64,000 nt of DNA, from contig JARKUF010000014.1 of the NCBI GenBank assembly GCA_029974015.1, forward strand, positions 64,217-128,216, written 5' to 3'. Origin of the DNA: Spirochaetota bacterium. GTDB lineage: Bacteria > Spirochaetota > UBA4802 > JAGODF01. A program made the translations under genes and the position numbers. The notes below the pieces were generated by a model. The model saw nothing but the letters and a program-made list of their open reading frames with translations, had not been told where the DNA came from and did no database searches. Below are positions 16,880-26,035 of this stretch, one piece after another (the first letter of the stretch is position 1; every line of letters starts with the position of its first letter).

Positions 16880-18439
16880 ATGAAACCTTACATCCCGCTT
16901 GTCGCTATTTCAATAATCGCATCTTTGTGGGGATGTATCAAGATAGAAATAACTTCCGCAGGGAAGAAACCTGAAGACGTAAAACCCCTGACAACAATGA
17001 AGGACGACGCGGCGGAAGGAATTCCGCGTTACTTCACTTTTAGCACCGACAGGCCCTATCGTCTTGAATGCAGAATACTCCAATCGGACTTCGAGGCCGC
17101 CGAGGCCCTGCTGAAAGAAATAGACCGGGAAGGACTCCAGAACAGAGAAGGCCATGCTTTCGGACTCGACCGCGGCGATGGAAACTTTCTTTTTTCGTAC
17201 TGGAAGTGCATCTATCATGCTATGCAGAAGACCAGCAGGCCGGTCATATCGCGCCTCGCGGACGTGTTTAGAAGGCTAAAGAGCGAGAACGGATTAAACG
17301 ACCTGCAGACCGCGTATGCGGTAGTGCGGTTCGTGCAATTTATGCAGTATTATATTCCCCCGGGAATCGGCATCTATTCCCCCGGGCGGGTGCTCCTTGA
17401 GCGGGGCAAAGGAGGCCCCGGCGAACCGCCACCTGGGAGCGCCTCGGGCTGGCACGGGGCCGGAGACTGCGATACAAAGTCCCTGCTCCTGGTGCTCCTC
17501 CTTCAGGAGTTGGGATACGACGCCGTGGTCTTCGATTCCTACAGGTACCATCATGCAATGGCGGGCGTGAATGTTCCCGGTGCGGAAGGTGCCGCGATAG
17601 AACATAGAGGGAAAAGCTACTATGTGATTGAAAGTACCTACCCCAACTGGAACATCGGCCAGATGCCCCCCCAGTACACGGACCTTTCCTTTTTTCTGCC
17701 TATCAACCCCGGGGAAAGGATTCCTCCCGTCGATGGGACTCTTTCAAAAATATCCGTTGAACTCCCCGGAGCCAGGGACGGAGAAGGCCCGGGAGAGCGT
17801 GAACCGAACAATGACCGCGAAAATGCCGACAGAACTATGCTTTTAACCCTTGACGGCTTCCTTTCCGACACGGACACGGAAGACTGGTTTCGCCTGGGCG
17901 GACAGGAAGGCTATTTTTCCGCATTTACCATAGTCCACAATGACGACTGCAACTTCGATTTCCAGGTGTTCAGCGGACCGTCCGTCGCTGCTACGGCCCA
18001 GGGGACTGGTCAGGCTGATACCGTATCCGGCAACATACCCGGGCAATGCCATGTAAGGGTGTTCCGAGTGAGCGGCGCCGGACCGTACTCAGTCATCATC
18101 TCCCCCGGGGGGGCCATTGAGAAGGAGCCCAACGACGATGAGGGTGACGCGACCGGGGTGTCTGAATTCACGATTTTCGGCCAGATAGACAGGAACGGCG
18201 ATGTCGACTACTATTCCCTCGCCGGGCAGGAAGGATACAATGCGACGTACACGATCTACCATGGCCCCGGATGCGATTTCGATATCGAGGTAATAAATGA
18301 CGGCTCCTCCGTGGGGGCCGCCACCGGGAGCGCCCCGGTTGACTCTTTGACGGCGGAACACGGGGGTCGTGTCCTTGTAAAGGTCACTGGCAAGAGAGGT
18401 ACGGGGTGGTACCTGGTTCGGATCGGCAGAAACAGATGA
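16880..18439 (+). CDS. Lipoprotein with transglutaminase-like domain and two PPC-type repeats
   Basis: The 519-aa protein has a lipoprotein signal (AISIIASLWGC). A transglutaminase-like core at about residues 140-260 contains the Cys-containing HGAGDCDTKSLLLVLLLQELGYDAVVF, a His in YRYHHAMAG and an acidic residue in YVIESTYPNW, consistent with a Cys-His-Asp/Glu triad. The C terminus has two homologous repeats of about 90 aa (EREPNNDRENAD..., EKEPNDDEGDAT...), each with DxEDW/DVDYY-x-L-x-GQEGY. These resemble pre-peptidase C-terminal domains, which usually bind substrates or calcium at the cell surface. It follows the DUF350 gene and has a GGGAG ribosome site. Confidence 0.75.
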   Translation: MKPYIPLVAISIIASLWGCIKIEITSAGKKPEDVKPLTTMKDDAAEGIPRYFTFSTDRPYRLECRILQSDFEAAEALLKEIDREGLQNREGHAFGLDRGDGNFLFSYWKCIYHAMQKTSRPVISRLADVFRRLKSENGLNDLQTAYAVVRFVQFMQYYIPPGIGIYSPGRVLLERGKGGPGEPPPGSASGWHGAGDCDTKSLLLVLLLQELGYDAVVFDSYRYHHAMAGVNVPGAEGAAIEHRGKSYYVIESTYPNWNIGQMPPQYTDLSFFLPINPGERIPPVDGTLSKISVELPGARDGEGPGEREPNNDRENADRTMLLTLDGFLSDTDTEDWFRLGGQEGYFSAFTIVHNDDCNFDFQVFSGPSVAATAQGTGQADTVSGNIPGQCHVRVFRVSGAGPYSVIISPGGAIEKEPNDDEGDATGVSEFTIFGQIDRNGDVDYYSLAGQEGYNATYTIYHGPGCDFDIEVINDGSSVGAATGSAPVDSLTAEHGGRVLVKVTGKRGTGWYLVRIGRNR

Positions 18440-18453
18440 GGCGGGAGATGGCC

Positions 18454-20010
18454 TCAGCCGAGGATGGCAGTGAGGCCCTTCACATGCCCCCCCAGGCCCG
18501 TGGAGAGTTTCTGGAGTTCCCGGGACATGTCGGACAGGCGTGTATAAAATTCCTCGATTTTTAATATCATTTCCTGGGATTTTTTCAGCTCCAGGGCGTT
18601 CTTCTCCGCGAGCTCGTCGATGGACTGCGCGAAACCCACGGCGTCCTCAAGATGGTCGATGAGGATCTCCATGTCCTGGTCCTCAGACTTTACCATCCGG
18701 GAAAACCTGTCCAGAAAATCTTTGTTCTTTTCTATATACCCTATAATCGCGCTTAAAGAGAGTGACGTCTCGTGAATTTCCCCTGAAGCTGAGCCTATCC
18801 TCTCCACGGAACGCCCAATTATGCCGCCTATCTCCTTTGCCGCGGAAATGCTCTTTTCAGCAAGCTTGGATATTTCATCGGCAACAACGGCAAAGCCCCT
18901 CCCATGCTCGCCCGCCCTGGCGGACTCTATTGAAGCATTGAGAGAAAGAAGATTGGTCTGGTCGGCAATCTCATTGATGGTGTTCGATATGTCGGCGATG
19001 ATGGCGGATTCCTCCTTTAGCTTCTCTATCACCGCCCTCGCGCTGGAGAGTTTCTCGCCGCAGTCGCCAGAGAGGGACATGGCGGTCGTAGAATCCGCCA
19101 TTGCCTCGGCACCCGATGACTCCGTTTGTTTCAGGTCCGATCTGACGCTTTTAGCAAGGTACTTGCTCTGGAAGCTGTGCTCCAGGTGGCGGGCCGTATC
19201 GGCCTTCAGGCTGTCAAGGGACGCGAGGAGCTCCCTGCCCCGCTGTTCGCTTTCCCTGAAAGTTAGAGATTGGCCGGCGATAGCACCTGATATTTCCGAC
19301 GAAACCGTGCCTAAAATTCCCGAGACCTCGGATACATGGGCCATAACCATCTTGGTTTCCTGGATAAGTGCGTCGGTTTTCTCCTTGTCCGCCTCAATCT
19401 GGCGCTTCTGGGCCTCTATGTTTTTCGACGTCACCCAGTTCCTGTATCGCGTTCTATCAAGAATATGGGTAAAAACATATGTGAACACCGCGACGGAAAA
19501 GAGGTCGTTAAATTTGTATTTGTCAAGCGCCGTCTCGTAGCTCATGCCTTTCATGAAGCCAATGATGAAAAAGGAAACAAGGGACAAGGTTATCATTGCC
19601 CAGGTAAGATTTCGCTTAATCGGGGCTATGACTGGAATTACCAGTATGAAAAGATATCCTCCCATGTAGACAGGTTCCGCACCGGTGAGGGCCGTGAGGA
19701 CCCCGGTGGCAAGTAGAAGATAAACTCCAAGAGCGAAGAGGAGGTACATGCTCTTTTGCTTGATGGCCGGCACGAATTGAATAAGGAATATAACAATAGA
19801 TACGAACGATAAGCCATATCGAAGTGTTGCGATGAGAGGCTCGCCGGGAAAGATCTGCGCATCGACATAGATATAGTTTAACCAGGCAAATATGCAGATG
19901 AACGACGCGGGGAAAATAATCCTTCCGCATTGGAAATGGAGCTCTTCAATAAAGGTATCTGGATACGCGGTCCTGTCCTGTATTATGATTCGTTTCAGCC
20001 GTTTCAGCAT
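18454..20010 (-). CDS. Methyl-accepting chemotaxis protein with polytopic membrane domain
   Basis: The 518-aa protein begins with about six hydrophobic segments (residues ~35-190) instead of the usual two flanking a periplasmic sensor. A coiled coil and a cytoplasmic signalling domain follow, with the hairpin-tip motif [33 protein letters not shown]. There is no HAMP domain. The sensor is therefore probably embedded in the membrane, or senses energy state or small hydrophobic signals. The protein is convergent with the transglutaminase-like lipoprotein gene, and no other chemotaxis gene is adjacent. Confidence 0.92.
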   Translation of the reverse strand: MLKRLKRIIIQDRTAYPDTFIEELHFQCGRIIFPASFICIFAWLNYIYVDAQIFPGEPLIATLRYGLSFVSIVIFLIQFVPAIKQKSMYLLFALGVYLLLATGVLTALTGAEPVYMGGYLFILVIPVIAPIKRNLTWAMITLSLVSFFIIGFMKGMSYETALDKYKFNDLFSVAVFTYVFTHILDRTRYRNWVTSKNIEAQKRQIEADKEKTDALIQETKMVMAHVSEVSGILGTVSSEISGAIAGQSLTFRESEQRGRELLASLDSLKADTARHLEHSFQSKYLAKSVRSDLKQTESSGAEAMADSTTAMSLSGDCGEKLSSARAVIEKLKEESAIIADISNTINEIADQTNLLSLNASIESARAGEHGRGFAVVADEISKLAEKSISAAKEIGGIIGRSVERIGSASGEIHETSLSLSAIIGYIEKNKDFLDRFSRMVKSEDQDMEILIDHLEDAVGFAQSIDELAEKNALELKKSQEMILKIEEFYTRLSDMSRELQKLSTGLGGHVKGLTAILG

Positions 20011-20040
20011 AATACCTTTCTCCTGATGTGGTTGAATGCC

Positions 20041-20215
20041 GTTAAGGGAACTTAAACTTCAATTTTTTAAGATTCCCGAATATTGTAATTGCTGGAGTAA
20101 TTGGCGCTTTATTTTTTCACAATTATTCTCCTTGTCAATACTTTAAGGACGCCTATGTAAAAATTACGGGCACCTCAAAATTAAAGGGATTCCTGTTACA
20201 ACTCAGACAAAAAAA
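20041..20215. repeat. AT-rich remnants of the intergenic repeat
   Basis: The 318-base gap between the MCP and SDR genes contains an inverted repeat GGGAACTTAAA...TTTTTTAAGATTCCC (about 20046-20077) and a later partial arm (GGCACCTCAAAATTAAAGGGATTCC at about 20169). Both resemble the AT-rich hairpin of the window's repeat family, but no GC-rich hairpin is present. The gap must also hold the two divergent promoters; I cannot place them confidently. Confidence 0.5.
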
Positions 20216-20328
20216 TAGCTTACAGTGATAAAAAAGGGCTTTTGAATTGATGATTGACATTTCATTGGACCCGGGAGAAAAATATAAACAAGCACGCTCA
20301 AACGGTATACACTCAGCCGGGAGGAGTA

Positions 20329-21153
20329 ATGAAGTCATTTATGAACAAAACAGCCTATATCACAGGCGGTTCGAGCGGAATAGGCCTTTCTGCGGCCCTG
20401 GAACTCTCTAAAGCCGGCGCGAACGTGATTATCTTCGCGAGGCAAAAACCCCGGTTGAAAGAAGCAATCCTGGCCGTCCAGGCTGTTCAATCCGTGGTTG
20501 GACAAAAATTTTCCTGGTACCGGATGGATGTTGCAGACCCGTCCGCGGTGAAAAAGACTATAGCGAAAGCAGTTAAGGAATTCGGCCCACCCGACCTCCT
20601 CATCAACTGCGCAGGCAGGGCGCTTCCGGGAGAGTTTGAAGAAATTACTGCCGCCCGGCTTGATGAGACGATGAAAATCAACCTCTACGGAATATGGCAT
20701 ACCGTTAGCGCCATCCTGCCTCATATTAAAAAAAATGGCGGGCATATAGTCAATGTTTCTTCAGTCACGGGATTTCTCGGCATCTACGGATATACCGATT
20801 ACAGCGCCTCGAAATTCGCCGTCCTCGGCCTTTCCGAAGCCATGCGAAGTGAGTTTCGCAAATATAAAATTTCAGTCTCTGTCCTCTGCCCTCCCGATAC
20901 AGACACACCGGGCTTCGCAACGGAAAACCTCACAAAGCCTGAAGCGACGAGGGTGCTTTCAGGGAACGCGAAGCTCATGTCCCCGGAGTCTGTGGCCAGG
21001 GCGCTTATTAAAGGAATCCGGAAAAACCGTAAGATGATAATCGCCGGGGCCGATACAAAATTCATCTACTACGCGAAACGATTCGCACCCTGGCTCGTCG
21101 ATTTCATAATAAACCGGCAGGTGGACCGCGTGACGGCGCGCCAGGTGCGGTGA
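20329..21153 (+). CDS. SDR oxidoreductase resembling 3-ketodihydrosphingosine reductase
   Basis: The start is ATG 20329, preceded by GGGAGGAG; the longer track start at 20254 lacks a ribosome site. The protein is 274 aa. It has the SDR cofactor motif TGGSSGIG, NCAG, the catalytic Ser in NVSSVTG and YSASK (Tyr/Lys). The stretch CPPDTDTPGFATEN..KPEATR is close to the pattern of eukaryotic 3-ketodihydrosphingosine reductases, which make dihydrosphingosine. The C terminus has a hydrophobic segment, as in those enzymes. General SDRs are hard to assign, so substrate is inferred. hrpB starts one base after the stop. Confidence 0.78.
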   Translation: MKSFMNKTAYITGGSSGIGLSAALELSKAGANVIIFARQKPRLKEAILAVQAVQSVVGQKFSWYRMDVADPSAVKKTIAKAVKEFGPPDLLINCAGRALPGEFEEITAARLDETMKINLYGIWHTVSAILPHIKKNGGHIVNVSSVTGFLGIYGYTDYSASKFAVLGLSEAMRSEFRKYKISVSVLCPPDTDTPGFATENLTKPEATRVLSGNAKLMSPESVARALIKGIRKNRKMIIAGADTKFIYYAKRFAPWLVDFIINRQVDRVTARQVR

Positions 21154-21154
21154 G

Positions 21155-23629
21155 ATGGGAGCGAGTGATATCGACATCACCACCCTTCCTGTATATCCGC
21201 ATCTGGACGCAATCGCGGAACAATTCTTTACTGAAAGAGAGCTTCTAATTACGGCCGGGGCCGGGGCAGGAAAAACGACCCTGGTACCCCTTCATCTTCT
21301 TCGGCACCCCAAATCCGGAAAAGGGAAAATTGCCCTGCTTCAACCCAGGCGCATCGCCGCAAGGGCCGCCGCGGACCGAATCGCTTCACTTCTGGGAGAG
21401 CAAAGGGGCGATACTGTAGGTCTACACACAAAGTTTGAAAAAGCGACGGGGCCCCGCACTACCCTCGAGGTGATGACAGAGGGGATCCTCGTGAGGATGC
21501 TCCAGGATGATCCTGCCCTCTCCAGTTTTGACACGGTCATCTTTGACGAATGTCACGAGCGAAACATCCAGGGCGACCTCGCCCTGGCCATGGTCCTGGA
21601 CGTAAAAAGAGGAATTCGACCGGACCTCGGAATTCTCTTCATGTCCGCCACGCCTTCAATGGAAGACCTTTCCATCATTTTCCCGGGCTTGCGACGTATC
21701 GATATTCCAGGAAAGACTTTCCCGGTGAGTCTGTCATATCATCCTCCTGAAACTGGCGAAAAAATATGGGACGGAGCCGTAAGGCTCGTTAGCCACGCCT
21801 TGAAAAACAATGCAGCCCCGGGTGACATACTCGTGTTCCTCCCCGGCTTCAGGGAGATAGTGAAGGCCCGCGAAAAGATAGAAGCCGCGGCAGAGAAGAT
21901 GGGAGGAAACATAAATGTGGAAATATTGCACGGCAGTCTCTCCCCCGAAGACCAGCAGCGGGTCCTCCAGCCTGACGCAAAGGCAAGGAGGGTGATACTC
22001 TCCACAAACATCGCCGAAACGAGCCTGACCATTCCAGGCGTGGGCACCGTAATCGATTGCGGCTTCGAACGGCGGGTGCGCTTTTCACCCCGGACAGGCA
22101 TGGGCCACTGGGAAACTGTTAGAATCAGCGCTGCTTCCGCGGAACAGAGAAAAGGCCGCGCCGGGAGGACCGGCCCCGGGACGTGTTTCCGATGGTGGCG
22201 AAACGATGAGGCCCTCGAAGAAACCGCTCCGCCGGAAATAATGACCGCGGATTTAGCGCCCCTTGCCCTCGAAATTGCCGTCTGGGGAACTCCCGACCTG
22301 GCTTCCCTCACCTTCCTCTCTCCTCCTCCGCCTACGCACTACCGCCGGGCCCGTGAACTCCTCGCCCGCCTTGGGCTTATCGACGCTGATGGCGTAATCA
22401 CTGAAAGGGGACGCCGTGCGGCCTCCCTGGGAATACATCCCCGCCTGGGCCGCATGGTGGTTGAAGCGGAGGAAAAGGGCCAGGGGAAGACCGCCGCGCT
22501 CATCCCCGCAATACTCGAAGAGGGCGATGCCTCCCCTACTTCGGATTTCCGGGACAGGATAGAATCATGGATGGGTGGAAAACCTGGCAACAGGCGGGTT
22601 ACGGAAGAAGCTTCCCGCATTGCGAGGAAGGCCGGGTGCGGCGCGTCCATCAATGCCTCTGATGCCGTCCCGGAACTTGCGGGACCTCTCCTTCTCCTTG
22701 CCTTTCCCGACAGGAGCGCAGTCAGGGCCGAAAGCCATGGCCAAATGTCGCGCTGGATTCTGGCTGGCGGGCGAAGGGCCCTATGCAGGGAACGCTTTTC
22801 CGGATATGATTTTCTCGTGGTAACCGACATCGACGGAGGAGTATCTGACGGACGCATTATGCTCGCAGCCCCTTTACAAAAGGACGACATACTTGAGGCA
22901 AGCGGGACAGCAGCGGAAAATGTACGGATAGACTGGAAAGGATGGAAGCCTGAGATATATGTTGAAATATGGGCCGGGGCCCTTCTCCTGGAAACGAAAC
23001 GCCACTCCGCTATTCGCCAAGAACACCTCAAAGCGGAGACAATGCAACGCCTCCATCAATTGGGCATCGAATCACTGCCATGGGACGAGGCCTCTCGGCG
23101 TTTTATAGCCCGGGCCCGTTTCATTCTTAGAAACAATCCCGAATGCGGATTTCCGGACATGTCGGACCAGTCTCTGCAACAAAGTGCGGACACATGGCTC
23201 TTACCCTTCGCCGCCCTCAATGGAGGCGAATTGTGGAATGAATCGTCCCTTCTGAAAGGCCTGGAATACCGCCTCGGGTATGCAAATCTTCAAAAGCTGA
23301 ATGACCTCGCTCCGGAATACGTTCTTTTGCCCTCGGGAAAGAAACAAAAAATCGACTACGAACAGGGTGAGGTCCCGGTCATCGCCGCCCGGTTGCAGGA
23401 ATTTTTCGGATGCGCCGGGACTCCTGAGGTGGGAGGCCACCCCGCCCTCCTTCATCTTTTGAGCCCCGCAGGACGGCCGGTGCAAATAACGAGGGACCTC
23501 AGGGGATTTTGGAAAGGGAGCTATCATGAAGTGCGAAAAGAACTCCAGGGGCGGTATCCCCGGCATTATTGGCCCCTGGACCCTATGGCAGCAGAGCCGA
23601 CTTCCCGGGCAAAGCCCAGGAAGAATTGA
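21155..23629 (+). CDS. hrpB: ATP-dependent helicase HrpB
   Basis: The 824-aa protein is a DEAH-type helicase with Walker A GAGAGKTT, motif II DECHER, motif III SAT, the motif V region STNIAETSLTIPGV and motif VI QRKGRAGR. The winged-helix/HA2 region and the HrpB-specific C-terminal domain (WPLDPMAAEPTSRAKPRKN end) follow. Length is typical for HrpB (about 800-850). The motif II residue is DECH rather than the common DEFH or DEAH. HrpB is often non-essential and its role is poorly defined; RNA/RNP remodelling is assumed. It is tightly coupled to the upstream SDR gene. Confidence 0.93.
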   Translation: MGASDIDITTLPVYPHLDAIAEQFFTERELLITAGAGAGKTTLVPLHLLRHPKSGKGKIALLQPRRIAARAAADRIASLLGEQRGDTVGLHTKFEKATGPRTTLEVMTEGILVRMLQDDPALSSFDTVIFDECHERNIQGDLALAMVLDVKRGIRPDLGILFMSATPSMEDLSIIFPGLRRIDIPGKTFPVSLSYHPPETGEKIWDGAVRLVSHALKNNAAPGDILVFLPGFREIVKAREKIEAAAEKMGGNINVEILHGSLSPEDQQRVLQPDAKARRVILSTNIAETSLTIPGVGTVIDCGFERRVRFSPRTGMGHWETVRISAASAEQRKGRAGRTGPGTCFRWWRNDEALEETAPPEIMTADLAPLALEIAVWGTPDLASLTFLSPPPPTHYRRARELLARLGLIDADGVITERGRRAASLGIHPRLGRMVVEAEEKGQGKTAALIPAILEEGDASPTSDFRDRIESWMGGKPGNRRVTEEASRIARKAGCGASINASDAVPELAGPLLLLAFPDRSAVRAESHGQMSRWILAGGRRALCRERFSGYDFLVVTDIDGGVSDGRIMLAAPLQKDDILEASGTAAENVRIDWKGWKPEIYVEIWAGALLLETKRHSAIRQEHLKAETMQRLHQLGIESLPWDEASRRFIARARFILRNNPECGFPDMSDQSLQQSADTWLLPFAALNGGELWNESSLLKGLEYRLGYANLQKLNDLAPEYVLLPSGKKQKIDYEQGEVPVIAARLQEFFGCAGTPEVGGHPALLHLLSPAGRPVQITRDLRGFWKGSYHEVRKELQGRYPRHYWPLDPMAAEPTSRAKPRKN

Positions 23630-23705
23630 GGTTGCCTTAAAAGAAATACTTGATTTTAATGCGTACCGATGGAATATACGAAAGCATATCAAGGAGATCC
23701 CGGCT

Positions 23706-24101
23706 ATGACGGATTATTCGCGAGCTTCAACCGCCGCTATCGATAAAGTGGAAAACTATAGCTTCGACACCATTCCCGCCAGGGGGGCCAATATTGTGGT
23801 AACCTGGGTGTACCCTGAATTCCAGAGCCTCTGCCCCCTCTCCGAAAGGCATGACCAGGGCACCCTGACAATCAGTTACGCCCCCAAAGAAACGCTTCTT
23901 GAAAGCAAATCCGTCCGCGAATATCTCAGGCTCTGGCGCAATATGAAAATCTGGCAGGAATATGTCACCGACGAAATTGCCAATGCTTTATTTTCATCCA
24001 TCGAACCCGCATGGCTCGATGTGGAAATAAAATGGACTTCACGTGGCGGAATATATGCCGTCACCTCCGCAAAGCGTGGAAACAGACCCATTCATGATTA
24101 A
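23706..24101 (+). CDS. queF: NADPH-dependent 7-cyano-7-deazaguanine reductase QueF
   Basis: The track ORF overlaps the end of hrpB, but an AAGGAG ribosome site points to ATG 23706, giving 131 aa, the size of single-domain type I QueF. The signature PEFQSLCP contains the active-site Cys, and the ESKSVREYL region binds NADPH (QueF motif E-S/L-K-x-x-x-x-Y). The enzyme reduces preQ0 to preQ1 in queuosine tRNA modification. No other queuosine gene or preQ1 riboswitch is visible around it. Confidence 0.93.
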   Translation: MTDYSRASTAAIDKVENYSFDTIPARGANIVVTWVYPEFQSLCPLSERHDQGTLTISYAPKETLLESKSVREYLRLWRNMKIWQEYVTDEIANALFSSIEPAWLDVEIKWTSRGGIYAVTSAKRGNRPIHD

Positions 24102-24158
24102 CGTCTACATGCCGACGGCATTTAACACTGATTAATATCTAGCAAAGAGAGGACCTGT

Positions 24159-25991
24159 ATGAAATTAAGAAAATACGCCTATCTTGCCATATTCCTCTTA
24201 GCAGTCCTTTTTCTCGTAGGAGAATCCGATCTCCTGGCCCGCGCCGGCGGAGCAGGAGATTTCAGCGGGGGCGACGGCGGAGGAAGCGGGGAGGGATTAG
24301 GATATCTAATCTACATACTCATCCGGATTATAATTGAACTGCCCTTCCCTGCCAACATAATCGTTGCGGGGATTGTCATCGCCGGCTTCACAATCCTCTC
24401 CCGCATGACGCAAAAAAAGATAAAGGCCCAGACCATCTTAAACCAGCTTCCCACGGGGGAGCCGGTGAAAAGGATTAAGGGATACGACGGCCTGATGGCC
24501 GGAAACCCGGATTTCAATGAAGACGCTTTCAAGAACAATGTTCGGGACGCCTTCGTTAAAATCCAAAAGGCCTGGGAAGCCCGTGACCTTTCAGGCGTAC
24601 GCCGTTTTATTTCGGACGGAGTGTATCAGCGCTTCAACACCCAGTTTAAAATGATGGAGCTTTTGCAGCAAAAAAACACCATCAGCGACATCGACGTTAA
24701 GAACGTCTATATCGACCGCATAGACAGGGACGGGCTGTACGATATCATCCATACGGCGATACACGCCTCCCTGACCGACAGCTTTACAAGCGAGCTCGAC
24801 CCGTCCCTGAACACCGGCGGACATGAGGAATTCGTCGAATACTGGTCTTTTTTAAAAAAACGCGGAAAACCCCGCAGGGATATCTACCAGACCGACGACT
24901 GCCCCAACTGCGGTTCCCCCCTGCCTCAGGATATGGGGGATGTGAGCAAATGCGCCTCCTGCGGCACCCTGACCAACTCCGGGGAATACGACTGGGTCCT
25001 CGCCGAGATCACCCAGGCTGATGATTACATAACAGCGAATCCGAAACTCGCAAAAACCCAGGGCCTCAACGAGAAGGTGAAAAACCTAATACAAGAAAAC
25101 GACGATTTCTCCGTACAGCTCGTGGAGGACAAGGCGAGTAACGGCTATCTGCAAATCATAACCGCCCGGGCCCTGAACGACCCGTCCATCATGCGCCGCT
25201 TCGTGAGCGACGAGGCTTTCGCGAAAATCAAAATGCCCGATGAGGGCGCAAGGGTGGCTTATAACAGGATTTATCTTAACGACGTTACCCTCATCGGCGC
25301 CGCCGAGGAGGGTAACACGAACATCCTTTCCATCTCGGTGAAGTCGTCATTCCAGAGGGTAAAACTGGAAAACGGCAGGGCCAGGAAGGTGGACCACGCG
25401 GTAATTTCCATGACCGAAGTCCTCCTCATGAGCCGGGACAAAAACGCGGCGGCGTCGAAAGGCTCCCTCTACGCCCACATCTGCCCGAGCTGCGGGGCCC
25501 CGATCGAAAATTCCCTGGACATAACCTGCGCCTACTGCGGTTCGGTGCTGAATAGCACTTCCGGTGAATGGATCATCACCGATATTATGTCGGTGGAACA
25601 GTACGAAGATTTCCTTCGGGAGCGCGGCGCCGCTTTCGCATACAGCGTCAGGCCCTCGCTCGTCGACAAACTCATGGATGTGAGGGACTTCGCCTTCAAC
25701 AATGTGATGGTGGTGATGGCCGCCGACGGACAATTTCAGGAGGAGGAGCGTAGTTTCGCCCTCGAACTTGCGGCGAAATGGGGCTATGATTCCACCAAAC
25801 TCGATCCTTTCTTTCAGATGGCGATGAGCGGGCGCCTCGTGGTCCGGATGCCTGATGATCCCGGGAAGAGGATAAAAATTTATAAGCTCATGGAAAAAGC
25901 GGCCCTTGCTGATAATACGATCACCCCGGATGAGCAGGCCCTCCTCGACAGCATTCGAGAGCAATACGGGATTGACACCGGCAATGCTTGA
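24159..25991 (+). CDS. Tim44-like / zinc-ribbon / TerB membrane protein
   Basis: The 610-aa protein has an N-terminal signal/anchor (LAIFLLAVLFLVG), a Gly-rich stretch (GGAGDFSGGDGGGSG) and a second membrane segment at about residues 50-85. A Tim44-like domain follows, then a zinc ribbon (CPNCGSPLPQ..CASCG). A second Tim44-like domain and a second zinc ribbon (CPSCGAPIEN..CAYCG) come next, and finally a TerB-like helical domain (MAADGQFQEEERSFALELA). The double Tim44-ribbon unit looks like an internal duplication. The role is unknown; Tim44-like domains bind lipids or proteins at membranes. It stands alone between queF and an acyl-CoA synthetase gene. Confidence 0.8.
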   Translation: MKLRKYAYLAIFLLAVLFLVGESDLLARAGGAGDFSGGDGGGSGEGLGYLIYILIRIIIELPFPANIIVAGIVIAGFTILSRMTQKKIKAQTILNQLPTGEPVKRIKGYDGLMAGNPDFNEDAFKNNVRDAFVKIQKAWEARDLSGVRRFISDGVYQRFNTQFKMMELLQQKNTISDIDVKNVYIDRIDRDGLYDIIHTAIHASLTDSFTSELDPSLNTGGHEEFVEYWSFLKKRGKPRRDIYQTDDCPNCGSPLPQDMGDVSKCASCGTLTNSGEYDWVLAEITQADDYITANPKLAKTQGLNEKVKNLIQENDDFSVQLVEDKASNGYLQIITARALNDPSIMRRFVSDEAFAKIKMPDEGARVAYNRIYLNDVTLIGAAEEGNTNILSISVKSSFQRVKLENGRARKVDHAVISMTEVLLMSRDKNAAASKGSLYAHICPSCGAPIENSLDITCAYCGSVLNSTSGEWIITDIMSVEQYEDFLRERGAAFAYSVRPSLVDKLMDVRDFAFNNVMVVMAADGQFQEEERSFALELAAKWGYDSTKLDPFFQMAMSGRLVVRMPDDPGKRIKIYKLMEKAALADNTITPDEQALLDSIREQYGIDTGNA

Positions 25992-26035
25992 GTTTTTTTA
26001 AATAAGCAATATCTCCACTTCATGAGGGATGTACC

